Shown: positions 8,519-18,455, counted from the stretch's first letter. The stretch is 64,000 bases of DNA from Flammeovirgaceae bacterium 311 (GCA_000597885.1 CP004371.1:6143501-6207500); one strand, 5' to 3'. The notes: a model not told the origin generated them from the sequence alone. Made by a program: numbers and translations.

Positions 8519-9199
8519 TCAAATGGTTATGGTTTCGCCAATTTGGAACAATTTTAACTCTTTTCCGGCCTTGGCTGCAACCTCATGTACGTCGTTCTGC
8601 TCAATCTTAATGTAAGGAAAGGTATCGTAATGCATGCCGAAGATTTTTTTGGTGCCCACAAAGTCGGCTGCCTTCAGCGCATCTCCAATTCCCATGGTAA
8701 AGTTATCGCCAATAGGCATAAAGGCAAAGTCTATTTTAAATTCCTCAGCAATCAGTTTCATATCCAGTGTCAGGGCGGTATCTCCGGCATAATAAAAAGT
8801 TTTACCTTCTGATTTTACAACGAAGCCTGCCGGGTTGCCCGCATAACTGCCGTCGGGAAAACTGCTGCTGTGAATGGCATTAACCATTTTAACGCTTCCC
8901 CAGCTCCACTCCATACTTCCGCCCAGGTTCATGGGGTGATAGTTCTGTACGCCCTTTCCGGCAAACCAGGTGCAGACCTCAAAATTGGACACAAGGAAGG
9001 CTTTGCTGTTTTCATAAATCCGTTCAACATCCGCCACATGATCCTGGTGTCCGTGGCTCAGAAGAATGAAATCGGGTTTTAATGTATCAACATCGACATT
9101 TTTGGCTAATTCATTTGGTGTAATAAAGGGGTCGAAAAGTATCTTTTTGCCCCCTGTTTCGATTAAAAAGCACGAGTGACCGTAGTAAGTTATTTGCAT
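8519..9199 (-). CDS. UPF0173-family metallo-beta-lactamase-fold hydrolase
   Basis: 226 residues. The metal-binding motif HGHQDH is at 49-54, with further ligands in NAIHSSSFPDG, YAGDTALTLDMKL and MHYDTFPYI. This set matches the UPF0173 (YtkL-like) metal-dependent hydrolases; the physiological substrate is unknown. It is the first gene of the minus-strand partition operon. A TATCTTTG -7-like element on the minus strand (9255-9262) lies upstream. Confidence 0.9.
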   Translation of the reverse strand: MQITYYGHSCFLIETGGKKILFDPFITPNELAKNVDVDTLKPDFILLSHGHQDHVADVERIYENSKAFLVSNFEVCTWFAGKGVQNYHPMNLGGSMEWSWGSVKMVNAIHSSSFPDGSYAGNPAGFVVKSEGKTFYYAGDTALTLDMKLIAEEFKIDFAFMPIGDNFTMGIGDALKAADFVGTKKIFGMHYDTFPYIKIEQNDVHEVAAKAGKELKLFQIGETITI

Positions 9200-9292
9200 T
9201 TTTTAGGCTTGTTTAGGTTTAAAAATTGGCCAAACTTTACCGCCAGATTAATTACAAAGATAGAAGTTTCCACTAATATATCCTTAACCCCT

Positions 9293-10975
9293 ATGCTAAG
9301 ACAATTTGGTACATTTTTGTTGGCTGCAGCTGTGCTGTTGGGAGGTTGTACAGCGGCAGATACATCGCTGGAGCAAGAGAACATGAAGGTGTTCCGCTAC
9401 AACCAAGCCGAAGGCCTCAGCTCGCTTGATCCTGCATTTGCACGCAACCAGGCAAACGTGTGGGCAGCCACAAACCTGTACAACGGCCTTTTCAGGCTGA
9501 ACGAAGACATGTATCCCGAAAAAGACCTGGCCGAAGCCTGGGAAGTATCGGAAGATGGTACCGTATATACATTTACGATTCGCAGGGGTGTTTATTTTCA
9601 TGACAGCGAAGTATTTGAGGGAGGAAAAGGCCGCGAGGTAAAAGCGCAGGACTTTGTTTATTCTTTTAAACGTGTATTGGACCCCTCCACTGCCAGCACC
9701 GGTGCCTGGATTTTCTCTGACAAGGTAAAGCGCAATGCCAATGGCGGCTACGATCCTAACTGGGTAGAAGCGGTAGAAGATTACAAACTGGTGCTGCGCC
9801 TGGACAAACCCTTTGCGCCACTTATGGAAATCTTTTCCATGCCTTATACTTATGTAGTACCCAAAGAAGCGGTAGACAAATGGGGCAAAGACTTCAGAAA
9901 ACACGCGGTGGGTACAGGCCCTTTCAAACTTAAGACCTGGGATGAGGGCAATAGCCTGGTGATGTTAAAAAACCCCAGTTACTTTAAGAAAGACGATATG
10001 GGCAAGCAATTGCCTTACCTGGATGCTGTGCTGGTTTCTTTTATACAGGACCGTAACCAGGAGCTGTTAAGCTTTCAGCAGGGTAAACTCGATTTTATGT
10101 CAGGCATACAGGCCAACAGCGTAGACCTGGTGCTGGATAAGAACGGGGAAGTGCGCAATGAGCTGAAAGGCCGCTTTGTGGTGCAGAAAGTACCTTACCT
10201 GAATACTGAATATATTGGTTTTCAGCTGGATAGAGCTACTTATAAGGAAGCTAACCACCCGGTGCTCGATAAGCGCTTCCGCCAGGCCATGAGCTATGCC
10301 ATTAACCGCGAGGAGCTGATCAAGTATGTATACAACAACCTGGGTACTCCGGGCACTGCAGGTATGATTCCGCCAGCCATCAAATACTTTAAGGAAAACA
10401 GCACCAAAGGTTACGACTACCAGCCAGCAAAAGCAGAGAAGCTGTTAAAAGAAGCTGGTTACCCCGGCGGAAAAGGCCTGCCTGCTATCAAACTATACAC
10501 AACGGTTCAGTCTAAGCCAATGGTAGAGTACCTGCAAAAGCAGTGGGCAGCAGTTGGTATTCCTGTTGAAATTGAAATCAACATGACTCCTACCCACCAG
10601 GAGCTGATCGATAACTCAAAAGTGAATTTCTTCCGTGGTTCCTGGCTGGCCGATTACCCGGATGCTGAAAATTACCTGGCCCTGTTCCACAGCCATCACT
10701 TCTCACCAGCCGGTCCTAACAAGACTCACTTTGTAAACAGGGAATACGACAGCCTCTATATAAAGTCTCGTTTTGAGTCAGAAGGCTTTATGCGCCTGGA
10801 CCTGTACCACAAAATGGATCAGATCATTATGCAGGAAGCGCCTGTAATTGTGCTGTTCTACGATGAGGTACTTCGCCTGACACAGAACAATGTAACCGGT
10901 CTTGAGCCAAACGCAATGAACATTCTGGACCTGGAAACAGCAGATTTCATGCAGGGTGGTGTACTTGCCAATTAA
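9293..10975 (+). CDS. ABC transporter substrate-binding lipoprotein, oligopeptide type (SBP_bac_5)
   Basis: 560 residues from the ATG at 9293, chosen because it gives a clean lipoprotein signal (MLRQFGTFLLAAAVLLGGC); the frame stays open upstream to 9176 but adds only an implausible leader. The body matches DppA/OppA-type binding proteins: LAEAWEVSEDGTVYTFTIRRGVYFHD, VKAQDFVYSFKRVLDP, HAVGTGPFKL, and the C-terminal SWLADYPDAENYLALFHS. It delivers peptides to an ABC permease, but no permease or ATPase genes lie beside it. A strong terminator follows. Confidence 0.9.
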   Translation: MLRQFGTFLLAAAVLLGGCTAADTSLEQENMKVFRYNQAEGLSSLDPAFARNQANVWAATNLYNGLFRLNEDMYPEKDLAEAWEVSEDGTVYTFTIRRGVYFHDSEVFEGGKGREVKAQDFVYSFKRVLDPSTASTGAWIFSDKVKRNANGGYDPNWVEAVEDYKLVLRLDKPFAPLMEIFSMPYTYVVPKEAVDKWGKDFRKHAVGTGPFKLKTWDEGNSLVMLKNPSYFKKDDMGKQLPYLDAVLVSFIQDRNQELLSFQQGKLDFMSGIQANSVDLVLDKNGEVRNELKGRFVVQKVPYLNTEYIGFQLDRATYKEANHPVLDKRFRQAMSYAINREELIKYVYNNLGTPGTAGMIPPAIKYFKENSTKGYDYQPAKAEKLLKEAGYPGGKGLPAIKLYTTVQSKPMVEYLQKQWAAVGIPVEIEINMTPTHQELIDNSKVNFFRGSWLADYPDAENYLALFHSHHFSPAGPNKTHFVNREYDSLYIKSRFESEGFMRLDLYHKMDQIIMQEAPVIVLFYDEVLRLTQNNVTGLEPNAMNILDLETADFMQGGVLAN

Positions 10976-11000
10976 TTTCAATCTTCATCATAAATGCGAA

Positions 11001-11032
11001 AAGCTGATCCGTTTAGGGTCAGCTTTTTTTTT
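11001..11032 (+). terminator. Rho-independent terminator after the peptide-binding protein gene
   Basis: The stem AAGCTGATCC / GGGTCAGCTT, with one mismatch and a short loop, is followed by a run of T residues (11024-11032), 25 bp past the stop. Confidence 0.9.
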
Positions 11033-11146
11033 GCTCCAGGGGGTACGGCAAGGAGCTGAAATAGCAGCAGGAGATGGCCTAAAAATATATTTTCTTAATA
11101 CTCTACTAAATATATAGACTTTATATAATTTTGAAAAAAATACACT

Positions 11147-11905
11147 ATGCGGCATTTGCTGGAGCTTGTTATAACTTTTTTTATTACTTCGGTTGCTTTT
11201 GGGCAGCAGCGATCTGTGGCAACACAACAGATCCTCTGGCTGGGGTATTACCAGAAAGCACAGCTTAGCGAACGCTGGGCGCTGCATACCGAGTTGGAGG
11301 GGCGCTGGTTTACTAGTAACGGGCGTCAGCACCAGTGGGTAGCACCCAGGGTACATCTGCATTATCTTACACTAGGAGGCGCAGATTTATCAGCCGGAGG
11401 CGCAGATTTATCAGCCGGAGGCGCTTATTTTTTACAGGCCCTGCCGCAAAACGATGAGCCATTGCAGCTGGTAAGGCCGGAGATCAGGCCACATCAGGAG
11501 CTTACCCTCAGGCAATCCTTGGGAAAGTTCAGGCTGGAACACCGGTATAGGGTAGAGGAGCGCTTTCTTAGAAGAATAATGGATGGAGCGCTGGCCGATG
11601 GCTGGGATTTTAACTGGCGCTTTCGGTACCGTGCACAGCTGCTTGTGCCACTGGCGTCCGGGCTCAGGCTAAATCCTACTTTGAAATTGTATAATGAAAT
11701 TTTATTGAATGCCGGCAAAGCCGTACAGCAAAACTTGTTTGATCAGAACCGTATCGGGGCCACACTCTCCCTGAAAATATCTAAGCACATTTTCACAGAG
11801 CTGGGCTATCTGCACTGGTACCAGCAGCGCCCGGCGGGCAATGCTTTTTACAACCGCCACATTTTTCGTTTTAGCCTCATCCACAACCTTTCTCTCCGTA
11901 AATAA
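11147..11905 (+). CDS. DUF2490 outer-membrane protein
   Basis: 252 residues with a signal peptide ending at SVAFGQQ. The layout is typical of DUF2490: [29 protein letters not shown], then strands ending in aromatic residues and a C-terminal [15 protein letters not shown]. An 8-12 strand outer-membrane beta barrel is likely. Residues about 79-93 contain a tandem repeat ([19 protein letters not shown]) from a 21-bp DNA duplication, so loop length is probably variable. The gene sits 2 bp upstream of the SLC13 permease gene and is presumably co-transcribed. Confidence 0.75.
   Translation: MRHLLELVITFFITSVAFGQQRSVATQQILWLGYYQKAQLSERWALHTELEGRWFTSNGRQHQWVAPRVHLHYLTLGGADLSAGGADLSAGGAYFLQALPQNDEPLQLVRPEIRPHQELTLRQSLGKFRLEHRYRVEERFLRRIMDGALADGWDFNWRFRYRAQLLVPLASGLRLNPTLKLYNEILLNAGKAVQQNLFDQNRIGATLSLKISKHIFTELGYLHWYQQRPAGNAFYNRHIFRFSLIHNLSLRK
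11380..11428 (+). repeat. In-frame 21-bp tandem repeat inside the DUF2490 gene
   Basis: GGCGCAGATTTATCAGCCGGA occurs twice in succession and is followed by a third partial copy (GGCGC). It keeps the reading frame and encodes ADLSAGG units. Confidence 0.85.
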
Positions 11906-11907
11906 TT

Positions 11908-13701
11908 ATGAATCCAGAGGCTTACATTACCCTGGGTGTTACCCTGGTAGCCGTTGTACTGTTTGCTACAGAAAAGCTCTCCATAGACCTGGTAGCGCTG
12001 CTCATTATTGTTGCCCTGGTATTCAGCGGGGTAATCAGTCCGGAAGAAGGAGTGGCGGGTTTCAGCAACCCAGCCACCATTACCGTTGCTTTTATGTTTG
12101 TGCTTAGCGCAGCCCTGATGAAAACAGGCGCACTACAGGTGCTGGCTTACCATCTGTCGGCTTCTTTTAAAAGGAACTACATGCTGGGCATTTCGCTGAT
12201 GATGCTGATGGTAGCCGTGATTTCGGCCTTTATCAACAATACGCCGGTGGTGGCTGTGTTTATTCCGGTGGTGATCCAGATAGCGCATGCCTCCGGCATC
12301 AGCCCCTCTAAATTACTGATCCCGGTTTCATTTGCTTCTATCTTTGGCGGCACCTGTACGCTTATTGGCACCTCTACCAACATTGTGGTGAGTGGTGTGG
12401 CCGAAAAGGCAGGCATCCCCGGCTTTACCATGTTTATGCTGGCCCCTGCAGGCCTTGTGTTTCTGGCGGTGGGCATTCTGTACATGGTGTTCATCGGCAT
12501 TAAACTGCTGCCCAACCGCAGCGATGAGGCTGACCTGAATGCAAAGTTCGAAATGCGCGATTACCTCACCGAAATAGAACTGCTGCCGGGCGGAGCATCG
12601 GTGGGAAGGCAGATCATGCATTCCGACCTGGTACAGGAGCTGGAAATGGATATTATAGAGGTGCGCCGAAACAGCCACCGCTTTACCTTACCTCCCGGGG
12701 ATTTTGAGCTGCAGGCTGCCGACACTCTGAAAGTGCGCTGCAATGTAGAAAAAATCAAGAGCCTGAAAGACCGGGTGAATATTATGGTAGCCTCGCCACT
12801 GAAGATTGGCGATGACGACTTGCGTGGAAAGCAATCGAGTCTGGTGGAGCTGGTAATAGCGGTGAATTCGGAGTTCGAAGGAAAAACCCTGCGGCAGCTT
12901 GATTTCAGGCGCAGGTTCCGGGCAGTGCCCCTGGCCATCAGGCACCGGGAGGAGGTGGTGCATGAGCACCTGTACCATGCGCCCTTACGGGCAGGCGATG
13001 TAATCCTGGCAGAGGTAAAAAACCACTATGTAAAAGAACTTAAGCGCCTGGAGAAAGGGCAGGACAGTCCGTTTATTCTCCTTAGTGAAGATGCAGTGGT
13101 GGATTTTAACATGAAGACGTTTGTTACTGTACTGGCCGTGATACTGGGTATTGTGGTGCTGGCCACTGCAGGGCTGGTGCCTATCATGATGGGGGCTATT
13201 GCAGGCACAGCTTTACTGGTACTGCTGCGCTGCCTGAATATGAAAGAACTTTACGATGCCATAAACTGGAACGTAGTCTTTCTGCTGGCTGGTGCCCTAA
13301 GCCTGGGTACTGCCATGAAAAATAGCGGGCTTGATCATATGATTGCCGGTGGACTTATCGATATCCTGGGAGGCTGGGGACCTATTGCTATCATTTCCGG
13401 CCTCTATCTGTTTACCTCTATATTAACAGAAATTATGTCGAATAATGCCACAGCGGCCTTGCTGGCACCTATTGCCATTGCCACGGCAGCCAGGCTGGGG
13501 GTTGACCCGCTGCCTTTCCTGATGGCCATTACCTTTGCCGCCTCGGCCTCCTTCATGACCCCCATCGGCTACCAGACCAACACCATGGTATACAGTGCAG
13601 GCCAGTACCGATTTAAGGATTTTCTGAAGGTAGGGTTTCCGCTCAATGTCCTGTTCTGGCTGATTGCTTCCGTTATCATTCCTCTTTTTTATAAGTTGTA
13701 A
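11908..13701 (+). CDS. SLC13-family anion permease with two RCK_C (TrkA-C) domains
   Basis: 597 residues. Two hydrophobic halves (about 1-200 and 400-597) flank a soluble insert with two RCK_C-like modules, seen at [16 protein letters not shown] and [19 protein letters not shown]. Helical-hairpin signatures typical of the DASS/SLC13 fold are [15 protein letters not shown] and its counterpart [19 protein letters not shown]; each holds the Asn-Thr/Asn-Ala turn that binds sodium and substrate. Members move sulfate, phosphate or di/tricarboxylates; the substrate is not readable here. It is in an operon with the DUF2490 gene. Confidence 0.9.
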   Translation: MNPEAYITLGVTLVAVVLFATEKLSIDLVALLIIVALVFSGVISPEEGVAGFSNPATITVAFMFVLSAALMKTGALQVLAYHLSASFKRNYMLGISLMMLMVAVISAFINNTPVVAVFIPVVIQIAHASGISPSKLLIPVSFASIFGGTCTLIGTSTNIVVSGVAEKAGIPGFTMFMLAPAGLVFLAVGILYMVFIGIKLLPNRSDEADLNAKFEMRDYLTEIELLPGGASVGRQIMHSDLVQELEMDIIEVRRNSHRFTLPPGDFELQAADTLKVRCNVEKIKSLKDRVNIMVASPLKIGDDDLRGKQSSLVELVIAVNSEFEGKTLRQLDFRRRFRAVPLAIRHREEVVHEHLYHAPLRAGDVILAEVKNHYVKELKRLEKGQDSPFILLSEDAVVDFNMKTFVTVLAVILGIVVLATAGLVPIMMGAIAGTALLVLLRCLNMKELYDAINWNVVFLLAGALSLGTAMKNSGLDHMIAGGLIDILGGWGPIAIISGLYLFTSILTEIMSNNATAALLAPIAIATAARLGVDPLPFLMAITFAASASFMTPIGYQTNTMVYSAGQYRFKDFLKVGFPLNVLFWLIASVIIPLFYKL

Positions 13702-13797
13702 AAATTCTGGAGGAATTTATTTTATATCTTAGGCTGGTGTTGTACTGATACTACAGTAGGAAGGGGCTCATACAATTACACTTTTAACATTATCATT

Positions 13798-14520
13798 ATG
13801 AAATCCAGCTTTCAGCATAAATCAAGCACCACAGAAATAAGGGAGCGCTTTGATGCAGATGTGGAACGCTTCTCTAACCTGGAAACAGGTCAGCAGTCTA
13901 CCGTAGATGCCCCCTTAAGCCTGGAGCTGATCACTGCTGCAGCAGCTGCAGTAACACCTGCAGCCACCCGTTTGCTGGATATTGGCTGCGGTGCCGGTAA
14001 CTACAGCATGATGATGCTTGGTAAGATTCCCGGTCTTTCGTGCACGCTGGTAGATTTGAGCATGCCTATGCTGCAGAAGGCAAAGGAGCGTGTAACGGCT
14101 GCTACCAGCGGAGAAGTGGAAATACTACAGGTTGATATCCGGGAGCTGGAACTTACTGAAAATAAGTTCGATATTATTCTGGCAGGCGCCGTGTTGCATC
14201 ATTTACGTGAGGATGAGGAGTGGGAGAGAGTATTCAAGAAGCTGTACAGGAGTTTACGCCGCGGGGGAAGCCTCTGGATTTCTGATTTGATTGAACATGG
14301 TGCAGGCCCGGTTAGCCTGCTGTTCTGGCAAAAGTATGGCGAATACCTGGAGCAGTTTGGCGGAGGGGAATACCGTGATAAAGTGCTTGCCTATATTGAG
14401 AAAGAAGATAGCCCCAGACCCCTTATGTATCAGCTGGAGCTTATGAAAAATGCAGGCTTTAGTCAGATAGAAGTGCTGCACAAACACCTCTGCTTTGCAG
14501 CATTCGGAGGTATAAAATAG
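13798..14520 (+). CDS. Class I SAM-dependent methyltransferase
   Basis: 240 residues. SAM motif I LLDIGCGAGNYS is at 59-70, an acidic loop VDLSMPML comes next, and then DIILAGAVLHHL (motif IV region). The N-terminal SSTTEIRERFDADVERFSNLE and the overall order resemble the CmoA/YcgJ group. Direct evidence for tRNA modification is absent, so only the general class is called. It stands alone after the SLC13 gene, 96 bp downstream. Confidence 0.85.
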   Translation: MKSSFQHKSSTTEIRERFDADVERFSNLETGQQSTVDAPLSLELITAAAAAVTPAATRLLDIGCGAGNYSMMMLGKIPGLSCTLVDLSMPMLQKAKERVTAATSGEVEILQVDIRELELTENKFDIILAGAVLHHLREDEEWERVFKKLYRSLRRGGSLWISDLIEHGAGPVSLLFWQKYGEYLEQFGGGEYRDKVLAYIEKEDSPRPLMYQLELMKNAGFSQIEVLHKHLCFAAFGGIK

Positions 14521-14580
14521 TGTTGTTAACAGACAAAAAGTGAGTGTGAAGCCCTGCTGAAGAGCAACAATATCAGATTT

Positions 14581-15036
14581 TTAACAGAGCTCCAGGATGC
14601 GGAATTTTTTATTGTTGAAAACGGCAGCATCGCCTGAATGCAGTCCCATTAAACTACCGGCCAATGGCGTAACCGGAGAGATAGCCATATATTCCTGACC
14701 CTCCAGGGTGAGTTTCCCCAGGCTGACAGCAATGTAGAAATTACCCATATCGGTTCGAAGCAGGCTCCCGGCCTGCACCTGATCATGCTGGCGAGTAACG
14801 TCCAGGTTGTCCAGGGCTTGTTTCAGCTTAAGGGCTTCAGCAAGCAGGCGGGCATGCTGATCGCGCTCCAGTTGCATCATGGCACGGCCGGTTTCGTATT
14901 TATCGCCAGCACTGCTTTTTCCTTCGGCATTTGCGGCAGCCTGGGCTGCATCCATTGCTTCTTTAGCGGTTGTAATGCGTTGATTTATTTGCTGCAGGCA
15001 CAGTTCGTGTAAGTCTTTTTTGAGAGAGGGCCCCAT
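14581..15036 (-). CDS. GreA/GreB-like protein
   Basis: 151 residues. An N-terminal helical hairpin (about 1-95) rich in Gln/Ala/Lys with AGDKYETGRAMMQLERD is followed by a C-terminal beta domain (VQAGSLLRTDMGNFYIAVSLG ... ISPVTPLAGSLMGLHSGD). This is the GreA/GreB shape, with the C-terminal FKBP-like domain and the SPLG-type motif seen here as TPLAGSLMG. It lacks the paired acidic residues I would expect at a GreA hairpin tip, so a regulatory rather than cleavage-stimulating role is possible. Confidence 0.6.
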   Translation of the reverse strand: MGPSLKKDLHELCLQQINQRITTAKEAMDAAQAAANAEGKSSAGDKYETGRAMMQLERDQHARLLAEALKLKQALDNLDVTRQHDQVQAGSLLRTDMGNFYIAVSLGKLTLEGQEYMAISPVTPLAGSLMGLHSGDAAVFNNKKFRILELC

Positions 15037-15090
15037 GGAGAATCAGAATTTACTAAAACAAGTGTTTATTTATACACTTGTTCCATAAAC

Positions 15091-15126
15091 ATAAAAAAAA
15101 GAGCCGGCATTTGACTGCCGGCTCTT
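15091..15126 (-). terminator. Rho-independent terminator after the acidic membrane protein gene
   Basis: The stem AGAGCCGGCA / TGCCGGCTCT with a 5-nt loop is followed on the minus strand by eight T residues. It lies 40 bp past the stop of the gene ending at 15166. Confidence 0.92.
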
Positions 15127-15165
15127 CTTGTATTTTATCTGTCAGCTTAAAGCTAATATACAGAT

Positions 15166-15846
15166 CTAGTAGTTGTTGGTAGTACCGGTTGTGGTTGTAC
15201 CAGTGTTGGTAGTACCGGCCATTTCCTGGATAGCCTCACTCGACTCATCGAAAAACTTTTTAACTTCGTCTTTCTGCTCCAGGGTCTGGGTGTTCACATC
15301 AATAGATTCTGCAGCGTTTCTTACATCTTCCACTTCGTCTTGTGCATCAGGGAAGCTTCTCTGCTGAATTGATGCCATCAGAGTACTAGCTTTTGTAAAA
15401 GCATCTTTGATCTGATTAGCATGCTGAAGGGAGGTTGGGTCCTGCTGAATCTGGTTAGCAGCCTGCTCCATATCTCTTTTTTGCTGATCGATATTGGCAT
15501 CGCCGGCACCATGCTGATCTGCAAGTGCAACCAGCGCAGCCTTAAGCTTTTGGATACCTTCACTGGTATACTCATGATCAAGACCCATATCAGGACTACG
15601 CTCATCATTGTCTACGTAAGCAACAAACTCGTTCACTGGTGCATCCATCTGGTTGTTGGTTACACGCTCTTCCTGAATCATAGTTCTGTCTTCAACAGGC
15701 TGTTCTACTGCTGCCACTTCTCTGCGTGGCTCATCATTGTCAAATAGTTCTGCTACTGCCCATATAAGACCTATCAATAGCAACGCGCCTAAGATCCAGG
15801 GCCAAATTGGCTTATTTTTCTTTTCTTCTACTCTAATCTCTGCCAT
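15166..15846 (-). CDS. Membrane-anchored acidic protein of unknown function
   Basis: 226 residues from the ATG at 15846; an upstream in-frame start would add a 13-residue leader without support. A basic N-terminus (MAEIRVEEKKNKP) and one TM helix (about 13-35) are followed by an acidic extracytoplasmic region rich in Asp, Glu and Gln, with predicted helices (EGIQKLKAALVALADQHG). It ends in a Thr/Gly low-complexity tail (TNTGTTTTGTTNNY). No enzyme motif is visible. Strong terminator downstream. Confidence 0.75.
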   Translation of the reverse strand: MAEIRVEEKKNKPIWPWILGALLLIGLIWAVAELFDNDEPRREVAAVEQPVEDRTMIQEERVTNNQMDAPVNEFVAYVDNDERSPDMGLDHEYTSEGIQKLKAALVALADQHGAGDANIDQQKRDMEQAANQIQQDPTSLQHANQIKDAFTKASTLMASIQQRSFPDAQDEVEDVRNAAESIDVNTQTLEQKDEVKKFFDESSEAIQEMAGTTNTGTTTTGTTNNY

Positions 15847-16315
15847 GGTTAAAAAAATTTTGGTTTTAAATTCTAGTTTGTACACTATCTAAAACGGAAG
15901 TATAGCACTTATGTTTAGCTATCAAACAACATGGACGCAAAATATAATTTAATTGAGAAGAGGAAAATAGCGTAAATCAGGAGTAGGTGCCTGCAAAACA
16001 CTTTCCCAATAAGCAGCAGTGTCTGATTGAAAAGAAAATGATAATTGCAATTCTTTTCTGCAGGTGTCTGCAATTTTAGATTCATGCTGGTAATTATATT
16101 TTTTAAATATTCATTACGGCAGCCATGTCCCTTGTTTAGATTAAATTTTGCCTGATTCAATAAGGCGCTAAACCTCCTGACACTGCCTGAAGCCAGTATT
16201 GCTGCTTGGATTACAAACAACCAGCGTGTATGTTGTAGACACACTGTCTTCTTGAACCTGGCAGAGTTTATCTTTCCCTGCCAAGCCTGACTGTTGCTGA
16301 TTGAATAACATCAAT
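15847..16315. other. Gene-less stretch, 469 bp
   Basis: Region between the acidic membrane protein and the DUF1697/amidase gene. Open frames on either strand have amino-acid content unlike neighbouring genes (rich in Leu, Phe, Cys, Ile). I see no convincing gene, repeat or terminator; it presumably holds the two divergent promoters. Confidence 0.4.
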
Positions 16316-16615
16316 ATGACCAGGTACATATCCATTTTAAGAGGGATAAATGTTGGTGGAAAAAGAAAGATTCTGATGGTAGATTTAAAGCGGCTGTATG
16401 AGGAATCAGGATTTAAGAACATTACAAATTACAATCAGATTGGTAATCTTGTATTTGATTCGCCCGCTAACAAAGATACTGCAGAACTTGCAACGCAGAT
16501 TGAGAAGTCTGTTGCCGGCATTTATGGCTTTGATGTTCTGCTGATTGTGCGAACTGTAAGTGAACTCGAGGTAGCAGTATCAACAAATAGAATGGATTAT
16601 TGCACAGAAGGATTT
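16316..16615 (+). pseudogene. Truncated DUF1697 coding segment, open in frame into the amidase
   Basis: The first ~100 codons from ATG 16316 (MTRYISILRGINVGGKRK) are unmistakably the N-terminal half of a DUF1697 protein, which is normally about 180 residues: LKRLYEESGFKNITNYNQIGN and LVFDSP are family segments. Homology stops near VSTNRMDY. The frame then continues without a stop into the amidase. The DUF1697 domain is therefore incomplete and probably non-functional, a remnant left by a deletion or fusion. Confidence 0.6.
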
Positions 16616-18247
16616 ATGAAATCAGACATTAATAAAATATTGAAAAGTGTGTTCAACTGCTATAAAGCAGGCCAGCTTCTTCTGGTGCTGCTGCAAACAA
16701 TTTTATTTTTTTCCTGCCAGCCTCAGCCCGGAGAAACACAGGTGGCAGAAACAGAAAGTTTCAGACTCCTGGAGCTGGACATAAACCAGATTCAGCAGGG
16801 ATACCAGGATGGTACTCTTACGGCAAAGGAGGTAGTACAGGCTTACCTGGATAGAATTGAGGCGATAGATAGCAAGGGTCCAACACTAAATTCCATTATC
16901 CAGGTGAACCCCGACGCCCTCCAAATAGCAGAGGAGCTTGACAGGGAAAGAAGGGAAGGGAACATAAGAGGCCCCCTGCATGGCATACCCGTTGTGTTAA
17001 AAGACAATATCGATACCCATGATAAAATGGCTACTACGGCAGGTTCCAGGGCTTTGCTGAATTCCCATCCTTTACAGGACAGCTATGTTGCCAAAAAGCT
17101 GAAGGAGGCCGGAGCCATCATTATAGGAAAAGCCAACTTAAGCGAGTGGGCAAATTTCAGGGGTGAACTGTCCAGTAGTGGCTGGAGTGGCGTGGGTGGT
17201 CAGACCAAGAATCCTTATGTGTTAAGCCGTAACCCCTGCGGTTCCAGCTCCGGTTCTGCCGTAGCGGTATCGGCAAACCTCACGGTGCTGGCCATCGGTA
17301 CGGAAACCAATGGGTCCATAGTTTGTCCATCGCACGCCAATGGCATTGTGGGCATCAAACCTACCGTGGGACTGGTAAGCCGGTCAGGGGTTATTCCCAT
17401 CTCCTCTACACAGGATACACCCGGCCCTATGGCCCGCACCCTTAGAGATGCAGCCATTTGTCTGGGTGCCCTGGTAGGTGTAGATGCCGCCGATGACAAG
17501 ACTGCTGCCAGCGAAGGTAAATCCCATACCGACTATACCCAGTTTCTGAAAGAAGATGGGCTTAAAGGCAAACGGATTGGTTTTTACAAAGGCCCGCTGG
17601 AGGTTAACTACAAAGTTGATTCGCTGATGTACCAAGCAGTAGCCTTATTAAAGAGCAGAGGCGCAGAAATCATAGAGATTGATGAAATAGCGGCAGGTGA
17701 TGTGGGAAATGCTTCTTTTGAAATCATGCTTTTTGAATACAAAGAAGGCCTGAACAAATACTTTCAGTCCCTGGGACCGGATGCACCCATCAAAAGCCTG
17801 GAAGAGCTGATTGCATTTAATAAGGCTGACTCGCTGGAATTACGTTATTACAACCAACGCTACCTGGAGATGGCCCAGGAAAAAGGAGGGCTGAATTCTA
17901 AAGAATATAGAGATGCACTGGCGAAACTGATGAAAGGCAGCAGGGAAGAAGGTCTGGACAAGGTCATGAACGAGTACCGCCTGGATGCTATCGTTGCCCC
18001 CACAGGTAGCCCTGCCTGGCATACCGACCAGGTAAATGGCGATAGTTTTCAGCTGGGCAGCTCATCTCCGGCAGCGCAGGCGGGCTATCCTAATATTACG
18101 GTGCCCATGGGCTATGTAGATGCCCTGCCTGTTGGCATATCTTTCTTTGGCAGGGCCTGGAGTGAGCCGGTGCTGCTGGAAATTGCCTATGCCTATGAAC
18201 AGGCTACCAAGCACCGAAAAGCGCCTAAATTTATCCCATCCTTCTAA
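16316..18247 (+). CDS. Amidase-signature family protein, lipoprotein type, fused in frame to a DUF1697 fragment
   Basis: The amidase proper probably starts at ATG 16616. That start gives a hydrophobic leader and lipobox (LLLVLLQTILFFSC, then QPQPGET), so it would be exported and lipidated. Numbered from there, the Ser-cisSer-Lys triad is complete: Lys129 in PVVLKDNIDT, cis-Ser210 in GSSSGSA, and nucleophile Ser234 in GTETNGSIV, 24 residues after the cis-Ser as in peptide amidase. It hydrolyses amide bonds of unknown substrates. The reading frame is open for another 100 codons upstream through a DUF1697 fragment. If translated from 16316, the signal peptide would be internal, so I favour 16616 as the functional start. 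Confidence 0.85.
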   Translation: MTRYISILRGINVGGKRKILMVDLKRLYEESGFKNITNYNQIGNLVFDSPANKDTAELATQIEKSVAGIYGFDVLLIVRTVSELEVAVSTNRMDYCTEGFMKSDINKILKSVFNCYKAGQLLLVLLQTILFFSCQPQPGETQVAETESFRLLELDINQIQQGYQDGTLTAKEVVQAYLDRIEAIDSKGPTLNSIIQVNPDALQIAEELDRERREGNIRGPLHGIPVVLKDNIDTHDKMATTAGSRALLNSHPLQDSYVAKKLKEAGAIIIGKANLSEWANFRGELSSSGWSGVGGQTKNPYVLSRNPCGSSSGSAVAVSANLTVLAIGTETNGSIVCPSHANGIVGIKPTVGLVSRSGVIPISSTQDTPGPMARTLRDAAICLGALVGVDAADDKTAASEGKSHTDYTQFLKEDGLKGKRIGFYKGPLEVNYKVDSLMYQAVALLKSRGAEIIEIDEIAAGDVGNASFEIMLFEYKEGLNKYFQSLGPDAPIKSLEELIAFNKADSLELRYYNQRYLEMAQEKGGLNSKEYRDALAKLMKGSREEGLDKVMNEYRLDAIVAPTGSPAWHTDQVNGDSFQLGSSSPAAQAGYPNITVPMGYVDALPVGISFFGRAWSEPVLLEIAYAYEQATKHRKAPKFIPSF

Positions 18248-18276
18248 GTTGATGCACTGGTTAAGAGAAAAACCTG

Positions 18277-18311
18277 AACAGCCCGGAATATATATTTCGG
18301 GCTGTTTGTTT
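18277..18311 (+). terminator. Terminator after the amidase gene
   Basis: The 9-bp stem AACAGCCCG / CGGGCTGTT with a 12-nt AT-rich loop is followed by TGTTTA. It lies 30 bp past the amidase stop. Confidence 0.75.
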
Positions 18312-18455
18312 AAAGATAACGCTGATACTAGTCCCATAAAAGGCACAGTGCAAAAGCCTGCAGTAGCAGCAATTTCTCCTTATTCTAAATAAAAACAGTT
18401 TTTCATAAAGCCAATGCTGTCCGGAGGTGTTATAGTGGCAGAGAGGGATCAGTTT

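Noticed and set aside
7000..8600. parS site near parAB
   Set aside because: No TGTTTCACGTGAAACA-like 16-mer was found by eye on either strand.
9176..9292. Upstream extension of the peptide-binding protein
   Set aside because: It would place the lipobox about 55 residues in; the ATG at 9293 gives a normal lipoprotein signal.
15915..16244. Minus-strand open frame of 109 codons in the gap before the amidase
   Set aside because: Amino-acid use (Leu, Phe, Asn, Cys) unlike other genes, no start signal and no motif.
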